Position numbers and translations under genes: made by a program | Source: Roseinatronobacter domitianus | GTDB taxonomy: Bacteria > Pseudomonadota > Alphaproteobacteria > Rhodobacterales > Rhodobacteraceae | Assembly: GCF_023336755.1 (NCBI RefSeq) | Contig: NZ_JALZWP010000001.1 | Location: 141,959 to 205,958, forward strand | Direction: 5' to 3' | Length of the DNA stretch: 64,000 nucleotides | Shown: in pieces, positions 36,451-45,636 of the stretch | Numbering within the stretch: position 1 is the first letter of the stretch | Layout: every line of letters begins with the position of its first letter | Notes under the pieces: generated by a model | Told to the model about the DNA's origin: nothing | Databases searched by the model: none | What the model saw: only the letters and a program-made list of their open reading frames with translations

Positions 36451-37339
36451 GCTTCAGGGCACTGCGCTTCTGGTGCTGACGGCGGCGTCCTTCGGGGCGG
36501 CGCCGTTCCTGATTGCGCTGGCGGTGCAATATTTTCCGCCCTTGACGCTGGGCGCCTTGCGCGCGGCCTTTGGCCTGCCCCTGCTGTTGATCGTGGCGGG
36601 CCTGATCGGGAAACCCGGCTGGAATGGCGGCGAGGCGGTCGTGACCGCGCTTGTCGGCGGGGTGCTGGTGATCGCGGTGCCCTTCGTCACGCTGGCGGTG
36701 GGGCTGCAATACATCCCGTCCGGCATGGGGGGGCTGCTTTATGCGACCATGCCCATCTTCACGCTGGCCTTGGCGGCCATCTTCCTGCGTGATGAGCCAG
36801 TGACGCTGGAGCAAACCCTGCGCATCGTGCTGGGCCTTGGGGGCGTTGCGCTGATCGCGGGGCCGTCTTTTCTTGGCAGCTCGCTTGGGCAGGCGGGTGT
36901 TGGCACGTTGTTCACCTTGCTTGCGCCGCTAAGTTATGCGGCGGGCAATGTCTGGTTTCGCCGCCGACAGCCAGTATCGCCTTTATTGCTGAATGCCGCG
37001 ATGTTCGCGGTGGGCGCGGTGGCAACATGGCCGCTCGCGTTGCTGGTGGACGGGCGTGTCAGTGTCGAACCGTCCGGCGCTGTCATCGGAATTCTGGTGG
37101 CGTTGATCGTGCTGGCGACCGTGGCACCTGCGATCCTGAATTACGTTCTGGTGCGGCAGGTGGGGGCCAATCGCGCATCTCTGGTGATGTTTCTGATGCC
37201 GGGCTTCTCGGTGCTGCTGGGCATGGTGTTTCTGTATGAACGCTTGCCGCTTTTGGCCTTTGTGGGCCTTGCGTTGGTTATCCTTGCCGCGCGCGGGCCT
37301 ATGCCGCGCTTGGCGCGCCGCAGCGTGGCGGCAGAGTAG
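36437..37339 (+). CDS. EamA/DMT-family transporter
   Basis: A 300-residue inner-membrane protein with ten predicted helices in two EamA repeats (about 8-140 and 150-285), the second with APLSYAAGNVWFRRR and the end motif LLGMVFLYERLPLLAFVGLALV. Substrate unknown; DMT members usually export amino acids or metabolites. It overlaps the upstream SDR gene by 14 bases, so the two are cotranslated. Confidence 0.88.
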   Translation: MQRSELQGTALLVLTAASFGAAPFLIALAVQYFPPLTLGALRAAFGLPLLLIVAGLIGKPGWNGGEAVVTALVGGVLVIAVPFVTLAVGLQYIPSGMGGLLYATMPIFTLALAAIFLRDEPVTLEQTLRIVLGLGGVALIAGPSFLGSSLGQAGVGTLFTLLAPLSYAAGNVWFRRRQPVSPLLLNAAMFAVGAVATWPLALLVDGRVSVEPSGAVIGILVALIVLATVAPAILNYVLVRQVGANRASLVMFLMPGFSVLLGMVFLYERLPLLAFVGLALVILAARGPMPRLARRSVAAE

Positions 37340-37363
37340 GGGGGCTTTTGCCCCCCCTGCCCC

Positions 37364-38293
37364 TCAGGCTTTGCCTTTGTAGATCTCGACCAGCTTGCCC
37401 AGCATTTCCAGCGCATCCTCGCGCGAGCGCTGGAAGCTGTTGCGCCCGATGATGGACCCGTTGCCGCCACCGTCGCGGATGGCGCGGGCATCGTCGAATA
37501 CCGCATCAGCGCCTTTGGCGGCCCCGCCTGAAAACACGATCAGGCGGCGACCGTTGAAGGACGACTGCACGCAATGCTTCACGCGGGCGGCTTGGGTGGC
37601 AATGTCGATCTGCTGCTCTTCATAGACCTTCTTGGCCTCTGGCAGCATCAGATGGTCGGTGCCCAGCTTGATCTTGATGATATGCGCGCCCAGAAGCGCC
37701 GCGATATGCGCGGCATAGGCGGCCACGTCGATGGCGGTTTCGCCGTCCTTGGTCACGGCTTCACCGCGCGGGTAGGACCAAATGACAGAGGCCACGCCCT
37801 TTGCGGCAGCTTCGCGGCGCATTTCCACGATTTCCTCGAACATGTCGATCGCGCAATCGCTGCCCGGATAGATGGTGAACCCAATGGCCGAACAGCCCAG
37901 ACGCAGCGCATCATCCACCGATGCGGTGATGGCCTGATTCTTGCCTGCCGTGCCCGACATCAGCGAATTGGCGCTATTGACCTTCAGGATTGTCGGGATC
38001 TGGCCTGCGAACGTGTCCGCGCCGGCTTCGAGCGGGCCAAGCGGGGCGGCATAGGCGCTTAGACCTGCGTCAATCGCCAGTTGGTAATGGTAATGCGGAT
38101 CATAGCCCGCCGCGTTCGGGGCGAAGCTGCGTGCCGGGCCATGCTCGAACCCTTGGTCCACCGGCAGAATAATCATCTTGCCAGTGCCGCCCAGCTTGCC
38201 GTTCATCAGCATCCGGCACAGATTGGCCTTCACGCCGGGTGTTTCGCCTTCGTAATTGGCAAGTATCTTCTGAACGATGCGGGTTGCGCGCAT
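37364..38293 (-). CDS. class I fructose-bisphosphate aldolase (DhnA type)
   Basis: A 309-residue Schiff-base aldolase of the DhnA/archaeal type, which cleaves fructose 1,6-bisphosphate. LPVDQGFEHGPARSF near residues 42-56 and the SFNGRRLIVFSGGAAKG stretch, the phosphate site, fit this type. The Schiff-base lysine probably lies in IIKIKLGTDHLM. The start at 38293 has an AGGAG site. This is often the main FBA in Rhodobacteraceae that lack a class II enzyme; I cannot tell whether others exist. Confidence 0.88.
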   Translation of the reverse strand: MRATRIVQKILANYEGETPGVKANLCRMLMNGKLGGTGKMIILPVDQGFEHGPARSFAPNAAGYDPHYHYQLAIDAGLSAYAAPLGPLEAGADTFAGQIPTILKVNSANSLMSGTAGKNQAITASVDDALRLGCSAIGFTIYPGSDCAIDMFEEIVEMRREAAAKGVASVIWSYPRGEAVTKDGETAIDVAAYAAHIAALLGAHIIKIKLGTDHLMLPEAKKVYEEQQIDIATQAARVKHCVQSSFNGRRLIVFSGGAAKGADAVFDDARAIRDGGGNGSIIGRNSFQRSREDALEMLGKLVEIYKGKA

Positions 38294-38440
38294 TTCGGCT
38301 GCTCCTGTCCGGTTTGTTTCTTGAACGGGGTTAATCCGCCGTTTGTGGCAAAACAATGAAGTTTGCGCGCAACCATGGAAAGTTAGCGCAATCATGCGCC
38401 ATCTCGCCGCTTGGGAACGGTTTTTCTGCCTTCAGACAGC

Positions 38441-38464
38441 AAAAAGCCCGCGCGGGGCGGGCTT
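38441..38464 (-). terminator. rho-independent terminator of ssb
   Basis: Read leftward, an 8-bp stem (AAGCCCGC with GCGGGCTT) with a 5-base loop is followed by a run of five Ts. It lies just after the ssb stop and before the aldolase gene, separating the two leftward units. Confidence 0.88.
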
Positions 38465-38469
38465 AGAGC

Positions 38470-38985
38470 TTAGAATGGAATTTCGTCATCCATGTCGGAC
38501 GGGCCAGAGGGGCCGCCGCCATAGCCACCGCCCGAACCGCCCCCGCGCGTGTCGCCATAGCCGGGATCGCGGTTATACCCGCCACCACCGCCAGCGCCGC
38601 CGCCGGAACCACCGGACCCGCCGCCACCATCGCCACGCCCGCCCAGCAGCGTCATTTCCCCGCGATAGGGGCGCAGCACCACTTCGGTCGAGTAGCGATC
38701 CGCGCCGGACTGGTCCTGCCATTTGCGGGTTTCCAGCTGCCCTTCGATATACACGGTAGAGCCTTTGCGCAGGTATTGCTCTGCAATCCGCACCAGACCT
38801 TCGTTGAAAATGGCCACAGTATGCCATTCGGTCCGCTCGCGTTTTTCGCCGGTGGCCTTGTCGCGCCATTGCTCTGATGTGGCAATGCGCAGGTTGCACA
38901 CCTTGCCGCCGTTCTGGAAGCTGCGCACTTCCGGGTCGCGCCCCAGGTTGCCCACCAGAATGACCTTGTTGACCGAGCCTGCCAT
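38470..38985 (-). CDS. ssb: single-stranded DNA-binding protein
   Basis: A 171-residue SSB. Residues 1-112 are the OB fold ([38 protein letters not shown]). A Gly-rich linker (about 115-160) follows and the C-terminal tip is DDEIPF, the peptide that recruits HolC, PriA, RecO and others. It is one of the chromosomal SSBs; the short spacer to the divergent lytic transglycosylase holds both promoters. Confidence 0.96.
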   Translation of the reverse strand: MAGSVNKVILVGNLGRDPEVRSFQNGGKVCNLRIATSEQWRDKATGEKRERTEWHTVAIFNEGLVRIAEQYLRKGSTVYIEGQLETRKWQDQSGADRYSTEVVLRPYRGEMTLLGGRGDGGGGSGGSGGGAGGGGGYNRDPGYGDTRGGGSGGGYGGGPSGPSDMDDEIPF

Positions 38986-39122
38986 GTGATTTCGTCCCTA
39001 TCTGTCTGCATTGCGCCATGCGCTATATTTGCCGCGCATGGTAAAGATAGGGTGAACAGGCGCAAGCGGTTTTCTTGGCCGCGCTTTGTTGCTATATCTA
39101 TCGTCAACACGTGGGGTGGATG

Positions 39123-39728
39123 ATGCGGGTTCTGACAATCTGTCTTTTTGCGTTTTGGGCTATGGGGTCGGGTGCGGTCGCGCAGGGTCTCAGCCTGTCA
39201 TCCAGCGGCAGCGTCGCGTCCTCGCCCTTGGATCGGATCAAACGGGCCAACCGCGTGATCGATGGGCGCTTGTCCGAGCAGTATTCCGCGTCAGTGCGGC
39301 TTTTGCCAAATGCGCCAGAGGCCGAGACGACGCTGCTTATCCCACGCTACACTGGCCCGCAATCGGGCGCCTATGTCCAGCTTGCCCGCGAGGCGGCTCG
39401 CAGCAATGACGTGCCTGAAGACCTGTTCCTGCGGCTTGTGCATCAGGAAAGTCGCTGGAATGCAGGCGCGCTGTCGCATAAAGGCGCGATCGGTCTGGCG
39501 CAGCTTATGCCCGACACCGCGCGCTTGCTGCGCGTAGACCCGAATGACCCGGCCCAAAATCTGCAAGGTGGCGCACGCTATCTGCGGATGATGTATGAGC
39601 GTTTCGGGTCGTGGCGTTTGGCCCTTGCGGCCTATAATGCCGGTCCCGGCGCGGTCGAGAGCCATGGCGGTATTCCGCCCTTCGAGGAAACGCGCAATTA
39701 CGTCGCGATCATCCTTGGGGCCGGATAG
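39123..39728 (+). CDS. lytic transglycosylase (SLT domain)
   Basis: A 201-residue secreted murein-cleaving enzyme. A signal peptide ends near AVAQ (residue 19). The SLT fold is shown by the catalytic Glu in HQESRWN, followed by [14 protein letters not shown] and the late [24 protein letters not shown]. Two tandem ATGs (39120 and 39123) are possible. It is a periplasmic protein and diverges from ssb. Confidence 0.9.
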   Translation: MRVLTICLFAFWAMGSGAVAQGLSLSSSGSVASSPLDRIKRANRVIDGRLSEQYSASVRLLPNAPEAETTLLIPRYTGPQSGAYVQLAREAARSNDVPEDLFLRLVHQESRWNAGALSHKGAIGLAQLMPDTARLLRVDPNDPAQNLQGGARYLRMMYERFGSWRLALAAYNAGPGAVESHGGIPPFEETRNYVAIILGAG

Positions 39729-39785
39729 CCGATGCTTGCCTTTTCCGGCTGACCCGTTGCAATCTCCCCGAAAACCGGAGGGGAC

Positions 39786-41015
39786 ATGACACAACTCGAT
39801 ACCGATTTCGTGCGCGCGCAGTTTCCGGCCTTTGCGGAACCAGAGCTGCAAGGGCAAGTGTTCTTTGAAAATGCGGGCGGATCGTATACATGCCAGCCCG
39901 TCATTGACCGGCTGACGCGCTATTACCACAGCCGCAAAGTGCAGCCCTATGGGGCGTATCGTGCCTCTGAACTGGCCGGGGCAGAGATGGACGAGGCGCG
40001 CAGCCGACTTGCAGCATTAATGGGCGTAGAGCCGGACCAGCTTAGCTTTGGCCCGTCCACCAGCGCGAATACCTATGTTCTGGCGCAGGCCTTTGGCGAG
40101 AAGTTGAAGCCGGGCGACGCGATCATCGTCACCAACCAGGACCACGAGGCGAATACCGGCCCGTGGCGGCGTCTGGAGGCGCGCGGGGTCGAGCTGCGTG
40201 AATGGCAAATCGACCCGGATACCGGGCATCTGGACCCTTCGGCACTTTGGGCGTTGGTCGATGACCGGTTGAAACTTGTTTGTTTTCCCCATTGCTCGAA
40301 TGTTGTGGGAGAGGTGAATCCCGTGGCCGAGATTTGCGCCGAATTGCGCGCGGCGGGCATCTGGTCTTGCGTTGATGGCGTATCTTACGCGCCTCACGGT
40401 TTGCCCGATCTGGGCGCTTTGGGGGCCGATATCTACCTGTTTTCGGCCTATAAAACCTATGGCCCGCATCAAGGCTTGATGGTGCTGTCGCCTGAATTAT
40501 CAGCATGGCTGCCCAATCAGGCGCATTATTTCAACGGGGACGTGCCGTATAAGCGGTTTACGCCCGCTGGCCCGGACCATGCCCAGATTGCCGCCTGCGC
40601 GGGGATGGCGGATTATCTGGATGCGCTTTATGCGCATCATTTCGGTTCCTCGGAAACGCCCCCTGCGGCGCGTATGTCGGCGTTGCATGACCTGATGCGC
40701 GCGCAGGAAACCGCGCTTTTGCAACCGCTGCTGGAGTATCTGCGCGCCCGCAATGATGTGCGGCTTTTGGGGCCGAGCACTGCCGCCGATCGTGCGCCAA
40801 CCGTTGCCGTGGCGCACGCGCGCCCCGGTGCCGACTTGGCCCGCGATCTGGCGGCGCATGGTATTATGGCGGGGGGCGGCAGTTTCTATGCCAACCGGGC
40901 GTTGCAAGGGCAGGGGGTTGATCCCGCCCACGGGGTGTTGCGGCTGTCTTTCGTACATTACACTGCGTCATCTGATCTTGACCGCCTGCTTGCGGCCCTA
41001 GATGACGTCTTGTGA
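39786..41015 (+). CDS. class V aminotransferase-fold PLP protein
   Basis: A 409-residue PLP enzyme of the cysteine-desulfurase-like class V group. The PLP lysine is in FSAYKTYGPHQG (about residue 225), with SVDG/VDGVSYAPHG contributing the Asp. It lacks a clear catalytic Cys loop of IscS, so a lyase or desulfurase role is not shown. First gene of a rightward run with photolyase, cyclopropane synthase and DUF4389. A GGAGG site precedes the ATG. Confidence 0.8.
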   Translation: MTQLDTDFVRAQFPAFAEPELQGQVFFENAGGSYTCQPVIDRLTRYYHSRKVQPYGAYRASELAGAEMDEARSRLAALMGVEPDQLSFGPSTSANTYVLAQAFGEKLKPGDAIIVTNQDHEANTGPWRRLEARGVELREWQIDPDTGHLDPSALWALVDDRLKLVCFPHCSNVVGEVNPVAEICAELRAAGIWSCVDGVSYAPHGLPDLGALGADIYLFSAYKTYGPHQGLMVLSPELSAWLPNQAHYFNGDVPYKRFTPAGPDHAQIAACAGMADYLDALYAHHFGSSETPPAARMSALHDLMRAQETALLQPLLEYLRARNDVRLLGPSTAADRAPTVAVAHARPGADLARDLAAHGIMAGGGSFYANRALQGQGVDPAHGVLRLSFVHYTASSDLDRLLAALDDVL

Positions 41016-41034
41016 CTTTGCGACGGGCGGATAT

Positions 41035-42480
41035 GTGACCGAAACGACCCCTACCATATTATGGCTGCGCCGTGATCTGCGGTTAAGCGATCATCCGGCC
41101 TTGCATGACGCCTGCGCGTCCGGCCAGCCCGTGATCCCCGTGTTCATCCATGATGATGAGGTCGCAACCCTTGGGGCTGCGCCGAAATGGCGGCTGCGGC
41201 TGGGGCTGGCGCATATGGCCAAGGCGCTGGGCGAGACAGGGTCGAAGCTGGTTCTGCGGCGCGGCTCCGCGCTTGATGTGCTGCGCGCCTTGGTGGCGGA
41301 AACCGGCGCGCGCCGTGTGGTCTGGACGCGCGGATACGCGCCGGGCCAGATTTCCCGCGACACTGATGTGAAATCGGCGTTAAAGGCCGATGGGCTGGAA
41401 GTGCAAAGCCACCCCGGCCTTCTGTTGTTCGAGCCTTGGGACGTCGCCACCAAGGATGGCGGGTTCTACAAGGTCTATACGCCGATGTGGCGTTCGGTGC
41501 GGGATCGTGACGTTGCTTCCCCCTTGCCTGCGCCCACGCGTATCCCTGCGCCCAAGGTATGGCCAGATAGCGATGATCTGGATGACTGGCAGATGGGCCG
41601 CGCCATGAACCGGGGTGCGGCGGTCGTGTCCGGGCACATTCATGTCGGCGAAGACGCGGCGCGCGGGCGCTTGGGCGCTTTTCTGGCACATCGCGTGGCG
41701 CGGTATAAATCAGAGCGCGACCGGCTGGATATAGACGCATGTTCGGGCCTGTCGGAAAACCTGGCCTATGGTGAAATCAGCCCGCGCACGATCTGGCACT
41801 CAGGTTGGCGGGCATTGCACGAAGGCCATGCGCAGGCAGAGGATTTCCTGAAAGAACTCGTCTGGCGCGAATTCGCGTATCACCTGATCTATCACACGCC
41901 GCGGCTGGAGTCGCAAAACTGGCGCCCCGAATGGGACGGTTTCCCGTGGCAGGGCGAGGGCGACGCGGTTCAGGCGTGGCGTCAGGGCCGCACCGGTATT
42001 GAAGTGGTCGATGCCGCCATGCGCGAATTGTATGTCACGGGCCGCATGCACAACCGTGCGCGCATGTTGGTTGCCAGCTTTCTGACCAAGCACCTGCTGG
42101 TGGACTGGCGGCTGGGGCGCGACTGGTTTGCCGAATGTCTGGTTGACTGGGACCCGGCATCTAATGCGATGGGTTGGCAATGGGTGGCCGGGTCCGGCCC
42201 CGATGCAGCCCCCTATTTCCGCATTTTCAACCCCGATACGCAGGCACAGAAGTTCGACCCGAAGGCGGCCTATCGCAAGATGTGGCTGGCCGAAGCCAGC
42301 CGCACGCCGCCCGAAACGGCGCTGGCGTTTTATGATGCCTGCCCGCGCAGTTGGAACCTTTCGCCAAAGGACACACGCCCAAGCCCGATCATCGACCTTA
42401 AAGATGGGCGCGAGCGTGCGCTTGCCGCCTATAAAGACCACCGAGAAAATCAAAAACAGGAAGACATGGCGCATGGCTGA
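41035..42480 (+). CDS. phrB: deoxyribodipyrimidine photolyase (CPD class I)
   Basis: A 481-residue flavoprotein that repairs cyclobutane pyrimidine dimers with light. The N-terminal domain begins TILWLRRDLRLSDHPAL, the photolyase alpha/beta start. The FAD domain shows ENLAYGEISPRTIW, MRELYVTGRMHNRARM and DWDPASNAMGWQWVAGSGPDAAPYFRIFNP. The GTG at 41035 with a GGGCGGA site is preferred to an in-frame ATG at 41002 that overlaps the previous gene. In Rhodobacter a photolyase and a cyclopropane synthase belong to the singlet-oxygen sigma-E regulon. Confidence 0.93.
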   Translation: MTETTPTILWLRRDLRLSDHPALHDACASGQPVIPVFIHDDEVATLGAAPKWRLRLGLAHMAKALGETGSKLVLRRGSALDVLRALVAETGARRVVWTRGYAPGQISRDTDVKSALKADGLEVQSHPGLLLFEPWDVATKDGGFYKVYTPMWRSVRDRDVASPLPAPTRIPAPKVWPDSDDLDDWQMGRAMNRGAAVVSGHIHVGEDAARGRLGAFLAHRVARYKSERDRLDIDACSGLSENLAYGEISPRTIWHSGWRALHEGHAQAEDFLKELVWREFAYHLIYHTPRLESQNWRPEWDGFPWQGEGDAVQAWRQGRTGIEVVDAAMRELYVTGRMHNRARMLVASFLTKHLLVDWRLGRDWFAECLVDWDPASNAMGWQWVAGSGPDAAPYFRIFNPDTQAQKFDPKAAYRKMWLAEASRTPPETALAFYDACPRSWNLSPKDTRPSPIIDLKDGRERALAAYKDHRENQKQEDMAHG

Positions 42481-43714
42481 CATCGCATTTCCATCACGCC
42501 CGATGGGTGAGATACTGACATCGCTGGACGGGCAACAAGACCTGCCCCGCTATTTTGCGGCCGCTTATGCGATCGGGCAGAAACTGAACAAGGGGCGGCT
42601 GGATGTGCACCTGCCCGACGGGCGGGTGTTCCGGCTGCAAGGGGCGCATCCGGGCTATGTGGCCGAAATCCATGTCCATGACCCGGATCTGTTCGGCCGC
42701 ATGATCCGCGAGGGCGATCTGGGGTTTTCCGATGCTTATCTTGAAGGGGGCTGGAGCACGCCCGATCTGCAAGCCTTGATGGACCTGTTTGCCGATGACA
42801 ACCCGGCGCTCTATGACGAAGTGTTGCCGATGAAGGCAATCCGCCTTGTCGAACGCTTCCGCCATTGGCTGCGCCGCAACCACAAGGCGCAGGCGCGCAA
42901 GAACATCTCGCATCATTACGATCTGGGCAATGATTTCTACAGCCTGTGGCTGGATGACAGCATGACCTATTCCTCTGCCCTGTTCACCACCGGGCAGGAA
43001 AGCCTCGAAGCGGCTCAGGAAGCCAAATATGCCGCCATGGTGGACCGGATGGACGTAAAGCCCGGCGATCATGTGTTGGAGATTGGCTGCGGCTGGGGCG
43101 GCTTTGCCGAATACGCCGCCGCCAAACGTGGCTTGCGCGTGACCGGTCTGACCATTTCCCAAGCGCAGCATGATTACGCGGTTGCGCGCATGGCGCGTTT
43201 GGGCCTGTCCGACAAGGTCGAAATCCGCATGCAGGACTACCGCGATACGCGCGGGGAATTCGACGGTATTGCGTCGATAGAGATGTTCGAAGCCGTGGGC
43301 GAACGCTACTGGCCGACCTATTTCAATGCCGTGCGCGACCGGCTGCGCCCCGGCGCGCAAGCGGTAATTCAGATCATCATGGTGCCCGATGCGCGGTTCA
43401 AAAACTACAGCAGCAATGTCGATTTCATCCAGAAACACATCTTCCCCGGTGGAATGCTGGGCGCGCCGACCCCGGTGCGGCGCGTGGCTGAAAACGCCGG
43501 GCTCAGCTATGTCGACACCCATGATTTCGGGAAAAGCTATTCGGATACGCTGCGGCGATGGCATGACGCGTTCAATGCCCGTTGGGACGAGATATCGGAA
43601 ATGGGCTATGATGCGCGTTTCAAGCGCATGTGGGATTTCTACCTGACATCCTGCGCGGCGGCTTTCCGCGGTGGCGCGTGCGATGTCACGCAACTGGTGT
43701 TGCAACGTCCCTGA
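42473..43714 (+). CDS. cfa: cyclopropane-fatty-acyl-phospholipid synthase
   Basis: A 413-residue SAM-dependent enzyme that converts the double bonds of membrane phospholipids to cyclopropanes. The SAM loop is VLEIGCGWGGFAEYAA (about residues 200-215), the substrate region NISHHYDLGNDFYSLWLDDSMTYSSA lies before it, and FPGGMLGAP is also conserved. The ATG at 42473 overlaps the photolyase stop by 8 bases. With photolyase it forms a likely photo-oxidative defence pair. Confidence 0.93.
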   Translation: MADIAFPSRPMGEILTSLDGQQDLPRYFAAAYAIGQKLNKGRLDVHLPDGRVFRLQGAHPGYVAEIHVHDPDLFGRMIREGDLGFSDAYLEGGWSTPDLQALMDLFADDNPALYDEVLPMKAIRLVERFRHWLRRNHKAQARKNISHHYDLGNDFYSLWLDDSMTYSSALFTTGQESLEAAQEAKYAAMVDRMDVKPGDHVLEIGCGWGGFAEYAAAKRGLRVTGLTISQAQHDYAVARMARLGLSDKVEIRMQDYRDTRGEFDGIASIEMFEAVGERYWPTYFNAVRDRLRPGAQAVIQIIMVPDARFKNYSSNVDFIQKHIFPGGMLGAPTPVRRVAENAGLSYVDTHDFGKSYSDTLRRWHDAFNARWDEISEMGYDARFKRMWDFYLTSCAAAFRGGACDVTQLVLQRP

Positions 43715-43754
43715 GCTTGGGTAGACTTGGGGTAACTGTCAAACAGGTGTGCCC

Positions 43755-44045
43755 ATGCAAGACGTCGATGACGACCGCGATACTGCGCCGCTGGACAAGC
43801 TGAAAGAGCCTTTGGGCCTGCGGCTTGTCTATATGCTGATTATCGGGGTTATGCTGAGCTTCGCGCAATCGGTGCTGATCTTGCTGGCGGTGATCCAGTT
43901 CATCATTATTATCATCGACAACCGCCAGCCGAATGCGCGGCTGGCCGATCTGGGTTGCATGGTGGGGGCTTGGGTGGCCAAGGCCGCGCGCTACATGGTT
44001 GGCGCGACCGATGCAAAGCCATGGCCGTTCCGAGAAATGGACTGA
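43755..44045 (+). CDS. DUF4389 small membrane protein
   Basis: A 96-residue protein with two strongly hydrophobic segments (LRLVYMLIIGVMLSFAQSVLILLAVI and a very beta-branched FIIIIIDN end), matching DUF4389. The function is unknown. The ATG at 43755 has an AGGTG site 5 bases away; a GTG two codons upstream is less likely. It follows cfa by 40 bases on the same strand. Tail to tail with mgtE. Confidence 0.75.
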   Translation: MQDVDDDRDTAPLDKLKEPLGLRLVYMLIIGVMLSFAQSVLILLAVIQFIIIIIDNRQPNARLADLGCMVGAWVAKAARYMVGATDAKPWPFREMD

Positions 44046-44048
44046 CGG

Positions 44049-45428
44049 CTACAACAGCAGCATCGTCGCCAGCCCCAGAAAGGCTGCGAAGCCCACCACA
44101 TCCGTCACCGTGGTCACGAACGTGCCGGAGGCCAATGCCGGATCAACGCCCAGGCGGTCCAGCAATGCGGGCAGACCAATGCCTGAAAGGCCCGCGACCA
44201 CAAGGTTTATGACCATCGCCGCCGCGATCACGCCAGCCAGCATCAGCGACCCGAACCAGACATAGCCCACCACGCCCATCACTAGGGCAAAGATCATGCC
44301 GTTGAACATTCCTACAAGGGTCTCGCGCCGGATAACCCGCCAGACATTCGCGCCGGTCAAGTCGCGTGTCGCCAGCCCGCGCACCGCGACGGCCATAGAT
44401 TGCGTGCCTGCATTGCCCCCCATCGACGCCACAATCGGCATCAGCACTGCCAGCGCGACAAGAGTTTGGATCGTGGCCTCAAAGACCGCGATGACCAGCG
44501 ACGCGATGATCGCTGTCACAAGGTTGACCCCCAGCCATGGCAGGCGCTGCCATGTGGTTTCCATGACCCCGTCTGACAAGCTGCCTTCGCCGGCCCCGGC
44601 CATGCGCAGCATGTCTTCTTCGTGTTCTTCATCCAGCACCGCCATGGCGTCGTCGATGGTGATGACACCGACAAGGCGTCCATTCGTATCCACCACGGGG
44701 GCGGAGATCAGATGATATTGGTTGAACGCATAGGCGACATCGCCTTCCTCTTCGTCCAGTTCAAAGCTGCGGAAACTGTCTTCGGTGACAGAGGACAATG
44801 CCGTGTTGCGATTTGAGGACAAGAGCCGTCCAAGGGTCACATATCCCGCCGGGGTATCGTCGGGCGTGACCAGGAAAACATGGTAGAACTGGTCGGGAAG
44901 CTCTTTGCTGGTGCGCATCATGTCGATGGTCTGGCCCACGGTCCAGTCCTGCGGCACCTTGACGAATTCCCGTTGCATCAAACGCCCGGCGGAATATTCC
45001 GGATAGCTGAGCGCCTGCCGTGCGGCATCGCGGTCATCTTCTTCCAGCGCATCAAGAATCGCGCTGTGTTGCGATTCGTCGAGGTCTTCCAGCAGGTCGA
45101 CCACATCGTCCGAATCCATGTCGCGGACAGCGTCGGCCAGAACGTCTGGCCGCAGGTAGCCGACCACCTCGTCGCGCAGTCCCTCGTCCAGTTCCGAGAG
45201 AATATCGCCATCGAACTCGGTGCCATACAGATGCACCAGGGCGCGGCGCGCGTCCGCCCCGATTTGTTCAAGGATGTCGGCAATATCCGCCGGGTGCAAC
45301 GGCTCGAACATCTCGAATATGCGTTGCGCGTCCTGTGCTTCGACTGCTTTCAGAACCTGTTTCAGATACCCTGAATCCAGATCGTAGCCGTCTTTGTCAC
45401 GAAAGCCATCTGTTGGATCATTGGTCAT
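44049..45428 (-). CDS. mgtE: magnesium transporter MgtE
   Basis: A 459-residue Mg2+ channel. It has a cytosolic N domain of repeats rich in Asp (LHPADIADILEQIG, DSDDVVDLLEDLDESQ), two CBS domains (about 140-265) that sense intracellular Mg2+, and five transmembrane helices carrying PIVASMGGNAGTQSMAVAVRG, the pore signature. Two tandem ATGs (45431, 45428) follow GGGGAGG; 45428 has the better spacing. Confidence 0.93.
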   Translation of the reverse strand: MTNDPTDGFRDKDGYDLDSGYLKQVLKAVEAQDAQRIFEMFEPLHPADIADILEQIGADARRALVHLYGTEFDGDILSELDEGLRDEVVGYLRPDVLADAVRDMDSDDVVDLLEDLDESQHSAILDALEEDDRDAARQALSYPEYSAGRLMQREFVKVPQDWTVGQTIDMMRTSKELPDQFYHVFLVTPDDTPAGYVTLGRLLSSNRNTALSSVTEDSFRSFELDEEEGDVAYAFNQYHLISAPVVDTNGRLVGVITIDDAMAVLDEEHEEDMLRMAGAGEGSLSDGVMETTWQRLPWLGVNLVTAIIASLVIAVFEATIQTLVALAVLMPIVASMGGNAGTQSMAVAVRGLATRDLTGANVWRVIRRETLVGMFNGMIFALVMGVVGYVWFGSLMLAGVIAAAMVINLVVAGLSGIGLPALLDRLGVDPALASGTFVTTVTDVVGFAAFLGLATMLLL

Positions 45429-45636
45429 CATGGCCTCCCCGAGGTTGCGGAACACGCGGGCTGTCTACAGGCTTTGCCGAGAAAGTCGATTGCCCTTGCC
45501 TCGAAATGAGTGGTCACTTCCCTGTGTTGCCCAAAAACAAGCATCGTGGACCGCCCGATTTTCCCGATTGCCGGGCCGTGCGTCTTGCAGGGCGGCGGGG
45601 CGCGGCCTAAGTCTGATGAAACGATTGGAGTTGCCT

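Noticed and set aside
37339-37356. A GGGGGGC-TTTT-GCCCCCC hairpin between the EamA and aldolase genes
   Set aside because: It could halt transcription weakly but has no T-run; not called as terminator.
38490-38635. A repeat-like GC-rich run in ssb considered as a repeat or array
   Set aside because: It encodes the Gly-rich linker of SSB; repeats are codon-level, no spacers, so not a CRISPR.
39765-39784. A CCCC/GGGG pairing that might hide the ribosome site of the aminotransferase
   Set aside because: Only four pairs with mismatches around; too weak to claim as a thermosensor or switch.
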